Shown piece by piece: positions 1 to 12,680 of a DNA stretch of 64,000 nt. Below the pieces are notes generated by a model. That model was given only the letters and a program-made list of their open reading frames with translations, was not told the DNA's origin and ran no database searches. The position numbers and the translations under genes are program-made. The stretch is from Amblyomma americanum. Taxonomy: Eukaryota > Arthropoda > Arachnida > Ixodida > Ixodidae. The first letter of the stretch is position 1. Each line of letters opens with the position of its first letter. The stretch lies in the NCBI RefSeq assembly GCF_052857255.1, contig NC_135505.1, forward strand, positions 136,704,356-136,768,355, written 5' to 3'.

Positions 1-3000
1 CTTCGACACGAAGGTTGCGTCAACTTGATTACAGGGGAACGAAGCGGGAAAATCAAATAGCCGGAAAAGAAAACAAAGCAAATGGCACTGCAGAACAGGC
101 AGCAACCTCCCCCCACGTCAGAACCAACTCCGACAAGCCCAAAGGACAATGTTTCTGCTCTGCATCTTCCAAGCGACGGGCAATACAGGCTGGCGAGCGT
201 GGCGAATGTTGTCATCAACAACAACAGAAAAGCCGGTTGTCACTCGGGCATCGCCCGTGTGGCGAGGAGGTGTAGAAGAAGGAAAGGGGCGTTGCGGGAG
301 CCATGGGGGATCGCTGGAGCAAATAGCTCGACAGTCGCGAACGATGCCCGGGAGATACAGGGTTAATTGACTGATGGCTCGGCAGAACGACTCTTGTGCT
401 GAGCGAATAAAGAACGACACGACCGTGAGATGGCGCGCAGAGCGGTTAAACGAATGGCGACTGACTAAATCTCCCTTCTTTCCTTCTTTCTTGTTTCCGG
501 TTACGCGCGTTTGTTTTCGAGCGCGGAAGACATTAACGCGTCCTCCGCTGTCGTGCACTTGTGCTCGACGCCTTTGTAAGGCCGGAACGAAGGATTTCGA
601 GGAGGCGTCTAAGGATGTTGAAATCGCATTAGAGCGATTAGCGTTGGCGTCCTCCGTTAGGTGCTCAGCCGTGCCTAAAGAGAAGTAAGCTTGGGCAAAG
701 ACACGGAAGAATTGGCAAGGACCGTGTTGCGTGTTCCTCTCAGGCTGCTTTTCTAGCCTTCCCATTGTTGTTAGTGTCTAGCTTCGGTCCGAGATTTCAG
801 TTTTGTGTGGACACAGAATGTCTAAGTCTCTAGTAGGCTCAGACGTGTTTGCCATGAAATGCCGATGTGTCCTAAACAATGTTCCTGGTTATTTAGAGGT
901 TTTCTCCCAAAACCAAATCTTTTTATTTTAGCATGTGATGTCTTTTTGTTAGCTTTTACATGACAACTGAAGTGGTAATTAGTTTCCGTGTTCACTGACT
1001 GAAATCTGCTAGTCTGGAAAGATTATCAGCTTAAGATGACAAGAAAAACAACCGAGAGTACCCGAGAAACTTGTTGAGGAACGTCCATGTCGTACGTTAC
1101 CTTTCTCTTTAGCTCATGATTCGTGTGAACCAGTTAACAATATAGAGCTTGCCGTGGTAGCAATAAGTTCAAACGGGTTTCAAGAGGTCGAACAGAGCAA
1201 CTGTAATTAGCCGATAAAGAGTCATTCACTTTTTATACACTCCCGGAGATATGGGCAGAACCTGGCGTAAAGCAGCGCTTGTCATAGGTTGGAACCTGGC
1301 CTCCGCCTCAAAAGCCACGGTGGCAGACTCGTACTAAAGCCTTCCTCTCTCCCTCACCGAGTGACGTCACTTCAAAGGTGAACAACACACACAGCGATGA
1401 AAACAATGAGCGGGACAGTTCAAAACACTTCAAACTGTCACAAGGGCTTCAGAACGTTACCCATGCCAACGACCGGTCGTAATGTAACACTAGTCACGCA
1501 GAAACGTATGAAACTGGTTACTAGAAAACGAAAATTCGAAGCCTGACGAAAAAGCGTGTCAGGCCGAGACGATTCCGTGCATTTTAAAGACGCCGAAAAG
1601 TGACAAGCACCGCATAGCGAAACGTCAAAGGCACACAAGGCCTTTCATTGTAAGTCCCGCAGTCGCCTTGCACCGGTTCGAGCTGGCACTGGCAAAAGCC
1701 AGTTCCAACTGGTGACATGGGGTTGACCGCACCTTCCACCCTAGCTGGTTTCACGGAACGGTGAAAACGAAGCCGCAATCTTCCGGCGAGAAACGGTTCT
1801 CGGTCGGGGGAGCAATCGATCCGAACGGGTTGAAACGTGGTACGGCTCATCCATCGCGTCGAACTCGTCTTCCGCCTCAAAACACACGGCGGCTTCGAAC
1901 GGAGGGCATCCGGTCTTTGTTCACGCGAAGAATACATGTGCAGAGGTGAGGATAGGCGATGGAGGCTACAGTTTCGTACTTTGACACTGGTGAAACAACG
2001 GGAGACGAAACGAGGTAGACATCAAGGTCACCGGAACCTTGCGTCCGAAACTGGGTCGTCTTGGGCCCCCGCGAAACCGAGGCGATGACTCATTGTTTCG
2101 CGAGCGACGCGCTTTGAAGAGGAAAAAAAAAAAGAGGCCAAACACGGGGTTAGGCCTAAGTGACGCGCGAAAGCAGGGAGCGGATGTGACGCCTTTTTTC
2201 TGTCGCTGTGCGGATAGGGGTGTGTTTTAGGAATATCGTCCGGGAGGCTTGCCTGACAATGAGAAGTGGGTTGTCGACGACCCTGACGCTATACACCGAG
2301 CGTGGGTTGAAGGTTCCGGGACACAGGAGACGCTGTCAGTTGCTCATCGGGCACTAGGCGTCACTACAGGAAAGCTTCATTGACGACGTATCCTCTAAGC
2401 AGTCTATGAACATCAGTGCATTGATTGGAATCAAAAATAATGACAGCCCTTTGGAGACCGGAAGTACTATGGAACACCGTTATCTTACACCTATAATTGT
2501 TATGGTACTAATTTTTCGTTTTAACCAACAACCTCATTAAAATGTTTAGCAATAACATTTCCTAATGACTTCCATGGTTTCAATGACTGCTAGCTTCTTT
2601 CACATGGATATCATAACGAGTTACTCATTGTACTATAGCCCTGCCTCAGTTGCTCAATGAGGGTCTTGGTTCTGGCAGTCTTGATGACATGGGTCGCATA
2701 AGATGGCTATCGCGCTGCTGCCGCCCTCACCGTTAGATTGCGTTCTACATCGAACTTGCGAACCGGGCGGCGCTGGTGAATAATACTCTAAGGTTAGGCC
2801 ACGGCTGTGAAAGCTTCTATACCGACCGTTGGCCACGTATTGCAGATGCTAGCGCCAATTCCTCCTTCAGTTACATTCACAGCGGGCGGAATCGCAACAA
2901 TGTTGTTGCAACAATCGAAACAACGGCGTATTAATCTCCATGACAGCCAATGACCGATGCACGTGGGCGCAGAGGATGTTCCCATGGCATCTGCTTCACG

Positions 3001-3238
3001 CGCGGACTGGTCCAAAATTCCGCCCGTTAGGGGAGGTAGGCGGATGTATCGTTGTCCACAGCGCGCCTCATTTTACGTGAGCATTTGTACACCCTTTCTT
3101 CGGATTCGTAGCCCTTTCTTTGCTAGTTGCGTAATTCGTCAGTGTGAACAGCGCATTTTGCCGAAAGGTCACCCAGCTTATCCCACAATATAGCTGCTTT
3201 ATATAAGTGACAGCAAACGGTAAAGAGTGCCTGCGTAT
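1..3238. other. Intergenic stretch, no gene recognised
   Basis: Both strands hold only short open frames. The longest (118-765, minus, 215 codons) resembles no family I know, overlaps equally open frames on the other strand and has no domain-like pattern. Mixed-composition DNA with short A and T runs and no tandem repeat or tRNA-like block. The last nine bases (3230-3238) are the left target duplication of the SINE that follows. Confidence 0.55.
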
Positions 3239-3567
3239 CATCATCATCAGCCGTCACTATACCCACTGCAGGGCAAAGGCCTCTTCCATGTCCCTCGCAA
3301 TTAACCCTGTTCTGTTAATTGGTTTGTTCATGGAAGGTTGTGGCCAAGTACTACACCAGGGTGGCCTAATTCTGTTCTGGTGAGGGAGTGCGATGTTGGT
3401 TCTGGTCACCGAGATCAGGCCGCATTTCTGGCCTGCTTATGCAATTCCATCGACATGCGGAGGTTGTTTTTTTTTTCAAACCCGGTGGAGATTTGCGCGG
3501 CACCGGGATTTGAACCCCGGTCCTCTTGCACGCGAGGCGGACGCTTCTACCTCTACGCAATCGCTGC
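3239..3567 (-). mobile_element. Composite tRNA-derived SINE (SINE-E) with a LINE-type 3' end
   Basis: Read on the minus strand, it begins with a tRNA-like head (about 3565-3490) holding an A-box-like block and the B box GGTTCAAATCC. A unique body follows with a short A run. It ends in a block reading AGGCCTTTGCCCTGCAGTGG followed by a GATGATGATGA tail. The 9-bp CCTGCGTAT lies on both sides (3230-3238 and 3568-3576), so head, body and tail moved as one unit. The last ~70 bp match the 3' ends of the LINE relics at 24640-24905 and 49760-50062. Known for SINEs: sharing a 3' end with a LINE lets the LINE reverse transcriptase copy it. The minus-strand frame here is not a gene. Confidence 0.8.
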
Positions 3568-4866
3568 CCTGCGTATAGCCAAACTTAACCAGCGTAAATA
3601 ACTTTGCGTGTTACTTCTTCGTTTAAAAAAATGTGACAGTCCTTTTCTACAAGCTTCGCAAAGAAGATATTAATAGTGAGGTAACTCAGTCCAGTTACAG
3701 GTAAGCTCGCATGTTATACTTGCAAAACGACCTTAAATAACCAGCATAAGAAGCCGCTAGGACATTCGAATCCAGCTCTATAAAAATCCATCTGCCTTCC
3801 TTATTCCCGCATGGCGGGTAAACTTCCATATCGCTGATCCAGCATGCACCGGTGCTGAATTTCCTTGCATTGTTTTATAATGATATTATACGCAACCAAC
3901 AGGCTTGCGTCGCCGTGAGCGCCGCTATTGGGCGCCTCGAAGCTAATACGAGCGCGGGGGGGGGGGGGGGGGGGGCAATTAATCGACCGCAACGTTCTCA
4001 AACTGCTAAACAGAGCCCTGGATCCCACATGCACAGGTACACCCCAGGGACCCGGAAGTGTGTATGTACTCTGTAAACGACATGAACATTTCGCTCCTCT
4101 CAGCAGCCACCTTCCCCACGCAGCTTAATTGCCAAAAAAAAGGTCAGCCTGCTTGCTACCCCAGCCTGACGTACGCTCCCTATTAAGGGCCCTCATCGTC
4201 TAGTTAACCCGTCGCTTGCCTGGGGCTAAACAGGGCTAGGCACAGGCCCGCCTTCTTAATCGAGCTAACTATAGCGGAACCGTACACAGGGACCGTTCAG
4301 AAGACCGGCGTCATCGGCATCTGCATGCCTGCCTTCGAACGAAACAGAAACCTAGTTTCCGAAAGCGCCGTTAGTAGGAGGTGCTGACGCTACCGGGCTC
4401 TTTCGTGCGCAAACAAGGTCTTTCGCAGCCCATCATCGCAGTCGTTAGGCTTAACGAAGCTCCTCCTCCTCTTGGGCGCGCGGTGTCTTTTTGTGTCGCG
4501 GTCGCCGTTGTCATTACGCTCGACGAGGTCGAAGGAGACAGGTGTCGCCGCTACCAACGCCACCGCGACGGCCTCTTGAGGAACAAACCCTTCTATAAGC
4601 TGTCTCGCGTGATGTTCTGGAAGGCTATTTCGACCGCGTTGTTGTGTTCGTTCGACGACCGTAAAGGCGCAGAGGGTCTTTCCGGGAGCATGTCCACAGG
4701 CTTCAAGACGCGGACGCGAGGCTATAAGCGAGGCGGTCGCTTACAGCCCTGGCCGAGATGACAGCTCACTGGAACTTGAAAGGTCGGAATTGTTTTTTTT
4801 TTTGTTGATATGGTCAGAGTATCTCATAGTAACAGTCAATAACTGAAAATAACGTCAGTGAGGAAA
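3568..4866. other. Intergenic stretch, no gene recognised
   Basis: No coding, tRNA or tandem-repeat signal apart from a run of 20 G at 3956-3975. The open frame at 4381-4761 (plus) is arginine-rich, lies in GC-rich DNA and resembles nothing I recognise. Confidence 0.5.
3956..3975. repeat. Poly(G) run, 20 bases
   Basis: Twenty uninterrupted G on the plus strand. Such runs can form G-quadruplexes and are error-prone in assemblies, so the exact length is uncertain. Confidence 0.9.
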
Positions 4867-5021
4867 ATTTCACGTCCAACGCTCTCGGACAAAAATTTTG
4901 TATACTAGAAAACAGTAAGCTACGGTTGTAGAAGTATTGAAGGTACTGGTTCATTTTTGCGATGCGTAGAAAAATCTTTTTGCGGTGTTTTCATCGCTCG
5001 CATTGAACAGCTACGACTTAA
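4867..5021 (+). mobile_element. MITE-350 copy 1, truncated
   Basis: Left half of an interspersed ~350-bp element whose fuller copies lie at 52012-52362, 54056-54399 and 60933-61277. Shared landmarks in order: GTCCAAC near the start, a GGACAAAAATTTTG block, a TATTGAAGGTACTGGTTCAT block, and TTTTCATCGCTCGCAT near the break. Similarity stops after 5021, so the right half and right terminal repeat are missing. Confidence 0.75.
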
Positions 5022-5139
5022 GAGGAGGCTAAGAGCAGGTTGGAAGGTAAATGAATCGCTGCAGTGCTACAGCAAGATTGTAAAAGGAGGTCAGCTGTGT
5101 GTCCTCTGGTAATCTATGGAATTTGTACAAGCTGCCACT

Positions 5140-5366
5140 GGCTGGGCCTTATGAGCCTGGCGGACAATTGCCAACGGTCACCGAAACCAGGGAGCATAAT
5201 AGAATATTTCTTTTAATGGGTGGTGTTAATCTATGGGAGATTAATAGGGCAGTTATTTTAAACATAACTGACTAGAAAGCAGAAGAAAAAACAACCACAT
5301 GTTGCTGGTGGGATTCGATCCCACGGCCTCCGAACTTCGCCTCCGGTGTTCTACCAACGAACCCCT
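5140..5366 (-). mobile_element. tRNA-derived SINE (SINE-D), probable
   Basis: On the minus strand, 5366-5301 looks like a tRNA without its acceptor stem: an A-box-like GTTGGTAGAACA, a putative anticodon arm, and the B box GGATCGAATCC (complement of 5311-5321). An AT- and pyrimidine-rich body follows, which is why I call it a SINE and not a tRNA gene. Neither the left end nor a target duplication is clear, so the 5140 boundary is approximate. Confidence 0.55.
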
Positions 5367-6640
5367 CTTTTCCCTTCCCTTCGTTCCTCAGTAATTGACC
5401 AGTAGCGTGCGCTTCGTTCCATTTGTCATCAACTACTGCATCACTCGACGACGCCTTCTTTTAGGATTGCGCCGGTACGCTCAAATTCGGAAAGGTACTG
5501 CCGGCCCCAAAATGTCCCGTTTCATTTCGCCTTGACAGACATGTCTCATGAACCTCTATGCCAGTTTTTACGTTTAGGGTGGTGACAACTTTTCGGCTGA
5601 AAGACGCCATTTTGTTCCTCAAGGACTTTGGAGACACTATGTACAGACAAAAAGCTGGAAGATATTTTCCCTAAAATGAGGCTCCTATGCCCTGGAGCTG
5701 TACTGGACAATCCCGTGGCCCAGACAGCTGGGAAATTCAGAATTTCGAAACATAATGCTGCAGCTTCGCGAAATTGACGGCCTAGGAAACAAAATGGCGT
5801 CGTTGTCATCCTAGTCCTACCCGTCCTCATCATGCACACAAAAAAACCCCACCGCTCAATAAGGGGAAACGGACGGAAAGTGCTTCGGTTCTCCGGCAAC
5901 TGAATTAGTGAGGGCACCGTTTGCCTCACACGGGTCCCGGCGCAGAGATCGTATAAAGGCGAGGCTCCAGAAATGGCCCCGCGAGCTTCGCGCTAACAGG
6001 TTCATCTGCCCACGCAGTCTATGATTAACGGTTCCCGTCTCACCGCTGCGGCTCCGAGCCCAGCGCGCTTGAAATAACGGCGCGCGAGGAAAAAAGAGCC
6101 GGCCCTGTTCTCTAGGAACAACCATTGAGGGTATCGAAGGCGCCGCACACCGCACCGTTCGGTTGTAATTTACGAGTCTGCGGCGCGGCTCGTTCCACGT
6201 GAGTGGACTACTCCCGTCATCGCAGACGAGCGCCCGCTGGTCTGCTTTTCTATTTGTTGTTTTGCCGTCTTCTCCCCGTCAAACAGCGGCGGCCGAAGCC
6301 GGCCCGCACTGCTACAGGGGGCGCCACGTATGTATACTGTGCTGAGTTAGCCGCGCCGCTCTTCGTAATTCCCTCTTGCCCCATACGGCGCGACCCCAGC
6401 GCCATACCTCGGTTGGCGATTACCTGAATGGAAGCGCGTAGATTGGAAGGATATTAGGGTGAGTCCGTGGGAAAATCGCAACAAAAAAAAGAGAAATTGA
6501 ACCTGAAGAACGCTGGCACATAAGGGAAGACAGGGCAGGGTGTTTGGAGGATCCAACTTTTGAGATGCAAAGAACTTGTGCGCTCTTATTTGTGGCCACG
6601 AACTACAAATTACAGCAATAAAATGATTTAAAATTCATCT
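5367..6640. other. Intergenic stretch, no gene recognised
   Basis: Open frames at 5546-5929 and 5856-6155 (minus) overlap each other and match nothing I know. GC-rich between 5900 and 6420, otherwise featureless to the eye. Confidence 0.5.
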
Positions 6641-6720
6641 CTGTATAGTTGAAACTCGTTATAAAGAAGTTGAATTGGCCTGTTGATTACTTCGTTATTG
6701 CCATATCGTTGCGCAGTTGG
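6641..6720. mobile_element. Fragment of the CAGT-ended MITE
   Basis: Begins with TTGAAACTCGTTATAAAGAA and continues for about 75 bp in step with the reverse complement of the complete copy at 13951-14100. Similarity then fades. No partner terminal repeat is visible. Confidence 0.6.
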
Positions 6721-7818
6721 TGTTTCAATTATTTTGTCTGCGATTCATTTGTCGCTGATATAGAGCGTCACATTTTTCAAGCAGATGACGAAGGTCTGCA
6801 CATATGGGCAGCTTCGAAGAGAAAGCCGTATAGCAACAGGCGCATGTTCATATAACGGCAGGTATGAGACAGCGTATGCGAAGGTCATGACAACATCCTA
6901 TCAATCCGGGACTCCCGCACTTAGGAAGCGAGTAAATTGGCCGAGGATCGGGCCTACAAAATGACACCCCTAGGAGTTCTTCTTGAAACGAGACTCGTAT
7001 ACGCCCCCGCCATACTGTGGTGTCGTCATTTTCTCACTGTGGATCCATGAGCTCTCACTGTCTGAAGGCGCTTCCATTTTAAAAAAATACAAATTAACTA
7101 CATGCACCCCCAAGCTACGGGTCCTGCTTTAAATCGTTAGTGGCGACATTCTCAGCCGGACGTCTTAATTATTCGTTCTGTTCACTTTGGCTGCTAGCAT
7201 ATCAAATTGTTCACAGTCACCGCTTCGCCGACAGGAGTCGCCTCTGTCGGCGTTAATTGCTCGGAAAAGGGCAGAGCCTTAATAAAGTGGTCAAGTTTTC
7301 GTAACGCCAAGACTGCGCGTATGGTATTGCAGCTGGTAGGGATGAACAAATCATAGGGCACTGCGCAGTTCGCCGGAAGCTGAGACAGTGCTGTAATGCC
7401 AGATGGCGCTGGGGGTAAAGTGTTAATAAATTAGCGCTGCCCGCATGCAATTAACGTGGGACACGGGAGCCTCAGTGAAATGTCTTGAGCGTTCTTGATT
7501 CGTGTGCTCGCTTAGTATGCACGTAGCTGTCGCAGGCGCAGTTATGCCTCTAGGTGGTCGTAACTAGCTGACGGAGAAGAATTACAATCATACACACATA
7601 TGGCGCGCAAACATGATGACATCTCTGGCACCTCTCCTAACGTGAAACTTCTCTGACCACTTTCCACTAACTACATAATGTGCTCCCCGCTGCTTGCGGT
7701 TGGGACGCCAGCAACAGTCGAAGATACCAGGCCATTTACGCTGAAGCTTACGTAATTCTTAATGAAACAGCGCAACGGCACGAGACCGAAATGAGATGGC
7801 GGGATGAGGCGTAGCGCC
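6721..7818. other. Intergenic stretch, no gene recognised
   Basis: No open frame of interest, no tRNA-like block and no tandem repeat seen. Confidence 0.5.
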
Positions 7819-7945
7819 GTTCGTTATACCTTCGTTGTAACGAAGTTGAAGGGGCCCGGCGATTACTTCGTTATAGCCGTAGTTTCGTTATAGCCCGTGT
7901 TGACCGAGCTTCCGAGGGCAATCATCATTCGTTCGTTATATCCAT
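7819..7945. mobile_element. CAGT-ended MITE, truncated at the SINE junction
   Basis: Follows the reverse complement of the 13951-14100 element for ~125 bp: a CGTTGTAACGAAGTTGAA-like end, then GATTACTTCGTTATAGCC, then CGTTCGTTATATCCATTAT. It stops exactly where SINE-A sequence starts. The expected far terminal repeat is not found after the SINE, so this is a broken copy and not a simple insertion into an intact one. Confidence 0.7.
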
Positions 7946-8048
7946 TATGGAGGCAAAACGCTAAGGTGCCCGGGTGCTGTGCGATGTCAGTGCACGTTAA
8001 AGATCCCCAGGTGGTCGAAATTATTCCGGATACCTCCACTACGGCACC

Positions 8049-8190
<142 letters not shown>

Positions 8191-8288
8191 TTCTTTCACT
8201 CCCTCCTTTATCCCTTCCCTTAGCGCGCGGTTCAGGTGTCCAACGAGATATGAGACAGATACTGCGCCATTTCCTTCCCCAAAAACCA

Positions 8289-8289
<1 letters not shown>

Positions 8290-8372
<83 letters not shown>
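8290..8372 (+). repeat. (TTA)n tail of SINE-A
   Basis: About 27 TTA units directly after the CCAAT-type 3' end of the SINE, i.e. its expanded tail. Confidence 0.95.
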
Positions 8373-8373
<1 letters not shown>

Positions 8374-9002
8374 TTTTAAAGTGCACATTTTGAGCATTAT
8401 ATATTCGCATTTGAATTCATGTGCGAGATTTGTTTGCTTGGGTGCTCGAAAGAACAGCAAAGTAATGTGAAACAATTCTGACAAATTCATTGACAGACTA
8501 CGTGCTGATGGGCGGCTAACTATTCGGTCAATCAAAGCGAACACGACCGCTGGTGACTGCACCACAATTTCTTCTCTCCCGAAAAAGCTAACAGAGGTTC
8601 CTAGAAAGAGAAACATTTCGGTTGAAATATGTGGCTTCCGTAGACAAACGTGCTTATGCACGAATTGCCATCATCATCACCAAGCTGGTTTCGGGCGCGG
8701 CAGGGCAAATGAACGGTTCTCATTGATCTCCAATTGTTCTTGTCCTGGTCCATCAGCTGTCACCCTATATATGCCTGCAAATTTTCTAATCTTATCTCAC
8801 CATGTGAATATCAGCCGCACCAAAGCTGCGTCTATCTTACCTTGGTACCTACACTGTTTCCAGACACCAGCAGTTATCTGCCCTATGCATCACGTGTCTC
8901 GCCCTAAACACTCTTTCCCTTTCTTAATATTGCAAGGACAATTGATAATAACGCATTGGAAAGGGAAAGAAATTCGGTGTTTAGTTAGCTGCGCAATGGA
9001 AC
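8373..9002. other. Intergenic stretch, no gene recognised
   Basis: Unremarkable mixed DNA. The plus frame from 8723 runs into the tetranucleotide array and is not gene-like. Confidence 0.5.
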
Positions 9003-9243
9003 ACTCGCTCGCTCGCTCGCTCACTCAATCACTACTCACTCACTCACTCACTCACTCACTCACTACTCACTCACTCATTCATTCACTCACTCACTACTCA
9101 CGCTCTCACTCACTCACTACTCACTCACTCACTCACTACTCACTCACTCACTACTCACTCACTCAATCAATCAACCAATAAATCGATCGATCAGTCAATC
9201 AATTAATCGATCAACCGATCAATTTATAAATAAATAAATAAAT
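9003..9243. repeat. Drifting tetranucleotide array
   Basis: A run of 4-bp units whose sequence changes along its length: CGCT, then mostly ACTC with scattered ACT units, then TCAA and TCGA variants, ending in AATA (9226-9243). Adjacent units differ by single bases, as expected of slippage plus point mutation. Confidence 0.9.
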
Positions 9244-10419
9244 GAAGTTTCCAGCTCCAAGGGCAGTCGGTGCATTCCCTAAGGTGACGCAAGTGTGCCG
9301 CATATTTGATGACCACGTTATTTCACACGGGTTCCCCCGCTCCCCGCCTTCGAAACACGTCGACTGCAAGGGACACTGCAGTCCAATTAACACGCGCGCC
9401 ATTTCACCCGCGCTCAAATCCACTCCACCCAACGCTGCACTCAACTATCCAGCGGCTTAAGTGTGAACAGCCGGACACAGGCGGCAAAAAGGTTGCGGGG
9501 GTCGTCGGTGAGGGAGGAGAACTCTCTAATTAGCTCAGTTAATTACGCCGGACGGCCGCCGGCTGGAGCTCTCGGGCAAGCGCGATAGCGGCGGTTGTTC
9601 CGCCCCAGCTCGCTTCATTTGCCTGATTCGGTCCTAAGCCGAAGGACAGACCAGGGCTGACTCCGTCGCGACAAACCGCGCGCCGTTTACCCTCGAGCGT
9701 CGCAGGCCAGTTGCCAAGAGCGGCCAGCCAAGCTAAGCCCAGCCAAGCCAAGCCGAGACGAGCCCAACGACAGAAGGAACGAGTACATAAAGAAAGGAAT
9801 GACCCCGCGTAAAATAAAGCGGCCCAGATTTTCGCGAGGGTCTTGCGACGACCTCTCATGGTTGTGCGCGTAAAATAGGGGCCGCAGAGTCAGGAAAGAT
9901 GCTTAGTTGGCACACTCGGGCGCTTGTGTGCTGACGTAGCTCTCTGTGCCGCGTAACTATGCCTCGCTGTGCTTGATGATGGGATTTTCTGTTTTTTTTT
10001 TATTTTCCGAACACTACGCCTTGTGTCGACGATCGGTCACAGGCAACTTGTGATATGTCAGGCGCATAAGGAAGTTACCGGAACAGGGTCACTGTCTCCA
10101 TAAATCACTCTAAGTTTGTTGGGGTCAGTCACGTATGAATATAAATTGAAACATCGTCGTGGTTCAGCTGACAAAGCAAAGTGGTGGCGAACAATCACTC
10201 GCATTGTCATAGTTATTATCAAGCTTAATGCTCTACTGAGGTCAATTACTGAAGCTTCCGTCTAAAAAAAAAAAATACCAGTAGAGTTGGCGGTCATGGT
10301 ACTGTCAGCTCATTAATGATAGCCAACGAACCATGCACTCCGTCGAACGTGTCAGAAGGAAATAACACGTATGAATTAAATATTTTCAAAGCTCAACTCA
10401 TGTCTTCAGCAAAGGCCCA
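9244..10419. other. Intergenic stretch, no gene recognised
   Basis: GC-rich around 9540-9860, where a minus open frame of 106 codons shows no recognisable pattern. Short T and A runs at 9990 and 10265. Nothing else seen. Confidence 0.5.
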
Positions 10420-10860
10420 CGAATTCGCACCACTTTTTTTTTATTGGGACAGCGTGCCGTATTTCATACCCACTCCCTTAAAACAATACTGTACATTTCA
10501 CCTTGGCATCAATCAGCGGTCCAACTTATCATGGAATAATCATATTAATATTCGTCTTGCCTCCGCTAACCGTACCTTCGGCTGTCTTAAAAACAAGTTA
10601 AAACAGGCCCCGATTCTCGTAAAAAAAAGTAATGCCCCAAACTTCAATACGCGTATGCCATTTGGAATCCTGAGCAAGCTTACGTCGCTAGTAATATCGA
10701 AGCCTTGTAAAACCGGCCGGCATGACTCTTTTTTTTTTCTGGATTATTCACATTAGAAAACAGCGTCATCTCATTAATAAATGAGGCAAAATTTCACAAC
10801 TTAGCACTTCGCCTTAAAATTTACCGCTTATCACTACTTCATAAACTTTTTAAAGAAATT
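10420..10860 (+). pseudogene. Eroded LINE reverse-transcriptase C-terminus
   Basis: The plus frame opening at 10316 contains, around 10500-10620, residues resembling the post-catalytic part of CR1/Jockey-type reverse transcriptases: SNLSWNNHINI, then ASANRTFGCLKNKLKQAP. Frameshifts follow. Further on another frame gives ALRLKIYRLSLLHKLF-like residues (about 10800-10855), the usual C-terminal pattern. The catalytic FADD region is absent. It is the same type as the better copy at 22335-24538, much more decayed. Confidence 0.7.
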
Positions 10861-12414
10861 TGTTTCGGTTACGACAATACCTGAATGTGGGATTCGAAAT
10901 GGGTGATCCAGCGCTTGTCTTGTTTAAGTTCCTTTGTGGACAGTTAGTTGACGGCAAATATCAGCAACACAAAAATGTTTCACATAGCATTATCGGAATC
11001 CATTTGAGCGCAGCTGCATATCAAACAATGTACCAAGGCGCACATTTATTGGTCGGCAAACTAGTATTAAACATTGCATAACAGGAATCAAGAAGAAATT
11101 TTGTAGAGGTTTGAAAAGATGCCTGCTGAAATTTACCGCATTTCTTCTGTACTATTCTCTTAGCCTTCAAGAGAGTCTTCGCTCGTCGAAATTCACTTGA
11201 TGATCTGCATCACCGAGTGCAGAACCATTTCGGCATTCCTATATTCTTATATTCTTAAGGGTTCCCACTAATCTCGCAGTATAAAGTAGTGGGAGCGAAT
11301 GATCATAGACTAATACACTGTTGAGGAATCACTGCCATTTTAGCGCATTCGCCGCGAATGACTAGAAATATCTTACATTTGTTTAGCGAAGCCTTGATAA
11401 CTCAAACGATGACGGCAAGCAATTCAGCCGAACATCAAGCTGTAATAACTGCGCGTACTTTGTTACTTTCTTCCGGCAATGGAAGGGTACTCACAGTAGA
11501 CCAAGCCGACAGTCAGCGCACTGTTGCACACACTTTACAAAGTACTCTCCTGAGACGCGTCTGAACTCTGCGTCAAGCCAACACAATTCTGGCGAGAGGC
11601 GAGCTGTTACGTGGAGACAAAATGAGCGGAGGTGTAGCAGAAAAAAAAAATTGCTGACAGGATCATAACCCAGAACACCAATTTGGCAGAGACGCGAAGA
11701 CTAGAAAAAGATCTTTCTTGAAAGAACGACGTCCCATTCCTCGCAAACGCTCCTCCGCTGCACCGGAGGAGTAGTAATAATCGCAGAAGCAACGCCATCG
11801 CGGCCCCAAAATGGCTGACAGCAACGGTCATTCCGAGTCTCAGCAAGGGGAGGTTCCTTCGCCGAGGCGGGTTTTGCACACGGCGCGCTTGCTTAAAGGC
11901 ACTTTGCTTCCCCCCTTCACACTCGGGGGCACCATTCGGTGCAGACGTGCTTGGACAGAGAGTAGTGCATCGTTGGTTTAGTAGCCACGCGCAGTGCTCC
12001 CCGCAAGAAGAACGGGGATCGTTCCGGACCTAGGTGGCGCTCGCGCGCAAATTGCCTTTCCGCGGCCACCCACGACCGCCCTCGGGAACAACACATACAT
12101 CCACCGCAGATATGCGCCCGTGATGACCCACCGAATCGCTGTATCAGGCCTCTCACCTTGGCACCTGCCGCTTCAGTGGTGGTCTCGAGGCCTGCGAGCC
12201 TGTTACGTGTAGGACGTGGGTGTAATCGTGTAGTCTTGGAGATGGGGTCGGGGGTGGCTTGTCTTCGGAGATTGTTCATAGTAGACATACTATCCTCTTA
12301 ACGAGCCTCGAAAGAAGGAAGGAAAGAAACCCACGGTTCATTTCCCGCCTCCACTTATAGGTGTTGATTTAAGGGATACTGCGTTAGTCTGTTACGTTCC
12401 CGACTTCCTTTTAT
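10861..12414. other. Intergenic stretch, no gene recognised
   Basis: May include 3' untranslated remains of the LINE fragment before it, but I cannot align them. Open frames at 10860, 11358, 11607 and 11917 resemble nothing known. Confidence 0.45.
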
Positions 12415-12663
12415 ATTAGACACCTTTAGCATACCGTGATACCTTTACCGGTACCGGAGTACCGGGAGCCCACGCGCACCCAATGCGCATGCGCAAATTC
12501 ATCTTGACGGCGCCAGATGGCGCCAGGTGCCCGGCAGATGCACGCACGCCCCCCGCATCGGGACCAATCAGCGTGTGCTCAACGGCAGTGGGCGTGCTTC
12601 CGGTACTGCGGGAACGTTAACAGCACCAGTAGCACGGTGCACGGTATGCTAAATGTGTCTATT
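12415..12663. mobile_element. Foldback MITE with ~22-bp terminal inverted repeats
   Basis: Left end GACACCTTTAGCATACCGTG pairs with right end CACGGTATGCTAAATGTGTC. TATTA or a close variant sits outside both ends, a plausible target duplication. The interior is GC-rich with smaller palindromes (GGCGCCAGATGGCGCC). No transposase frame, so it would be non-autonomous. Confidence 0.75.
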
Positions 12664-12680
12664 ACTTTCTGAATACGACC

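Noticed and set aside
118..765. Minus frame of 215 codons near the window start
   Set aside because: No family resemblance, overlapped by equally open frames on the other strand, no domain-like pattern.
5301..5366. tRNA gene on the minus strand
   Set aside because: B box and D-arm-like words are good, but there is no matching acceptor stem and it runs into a SINE-like body.
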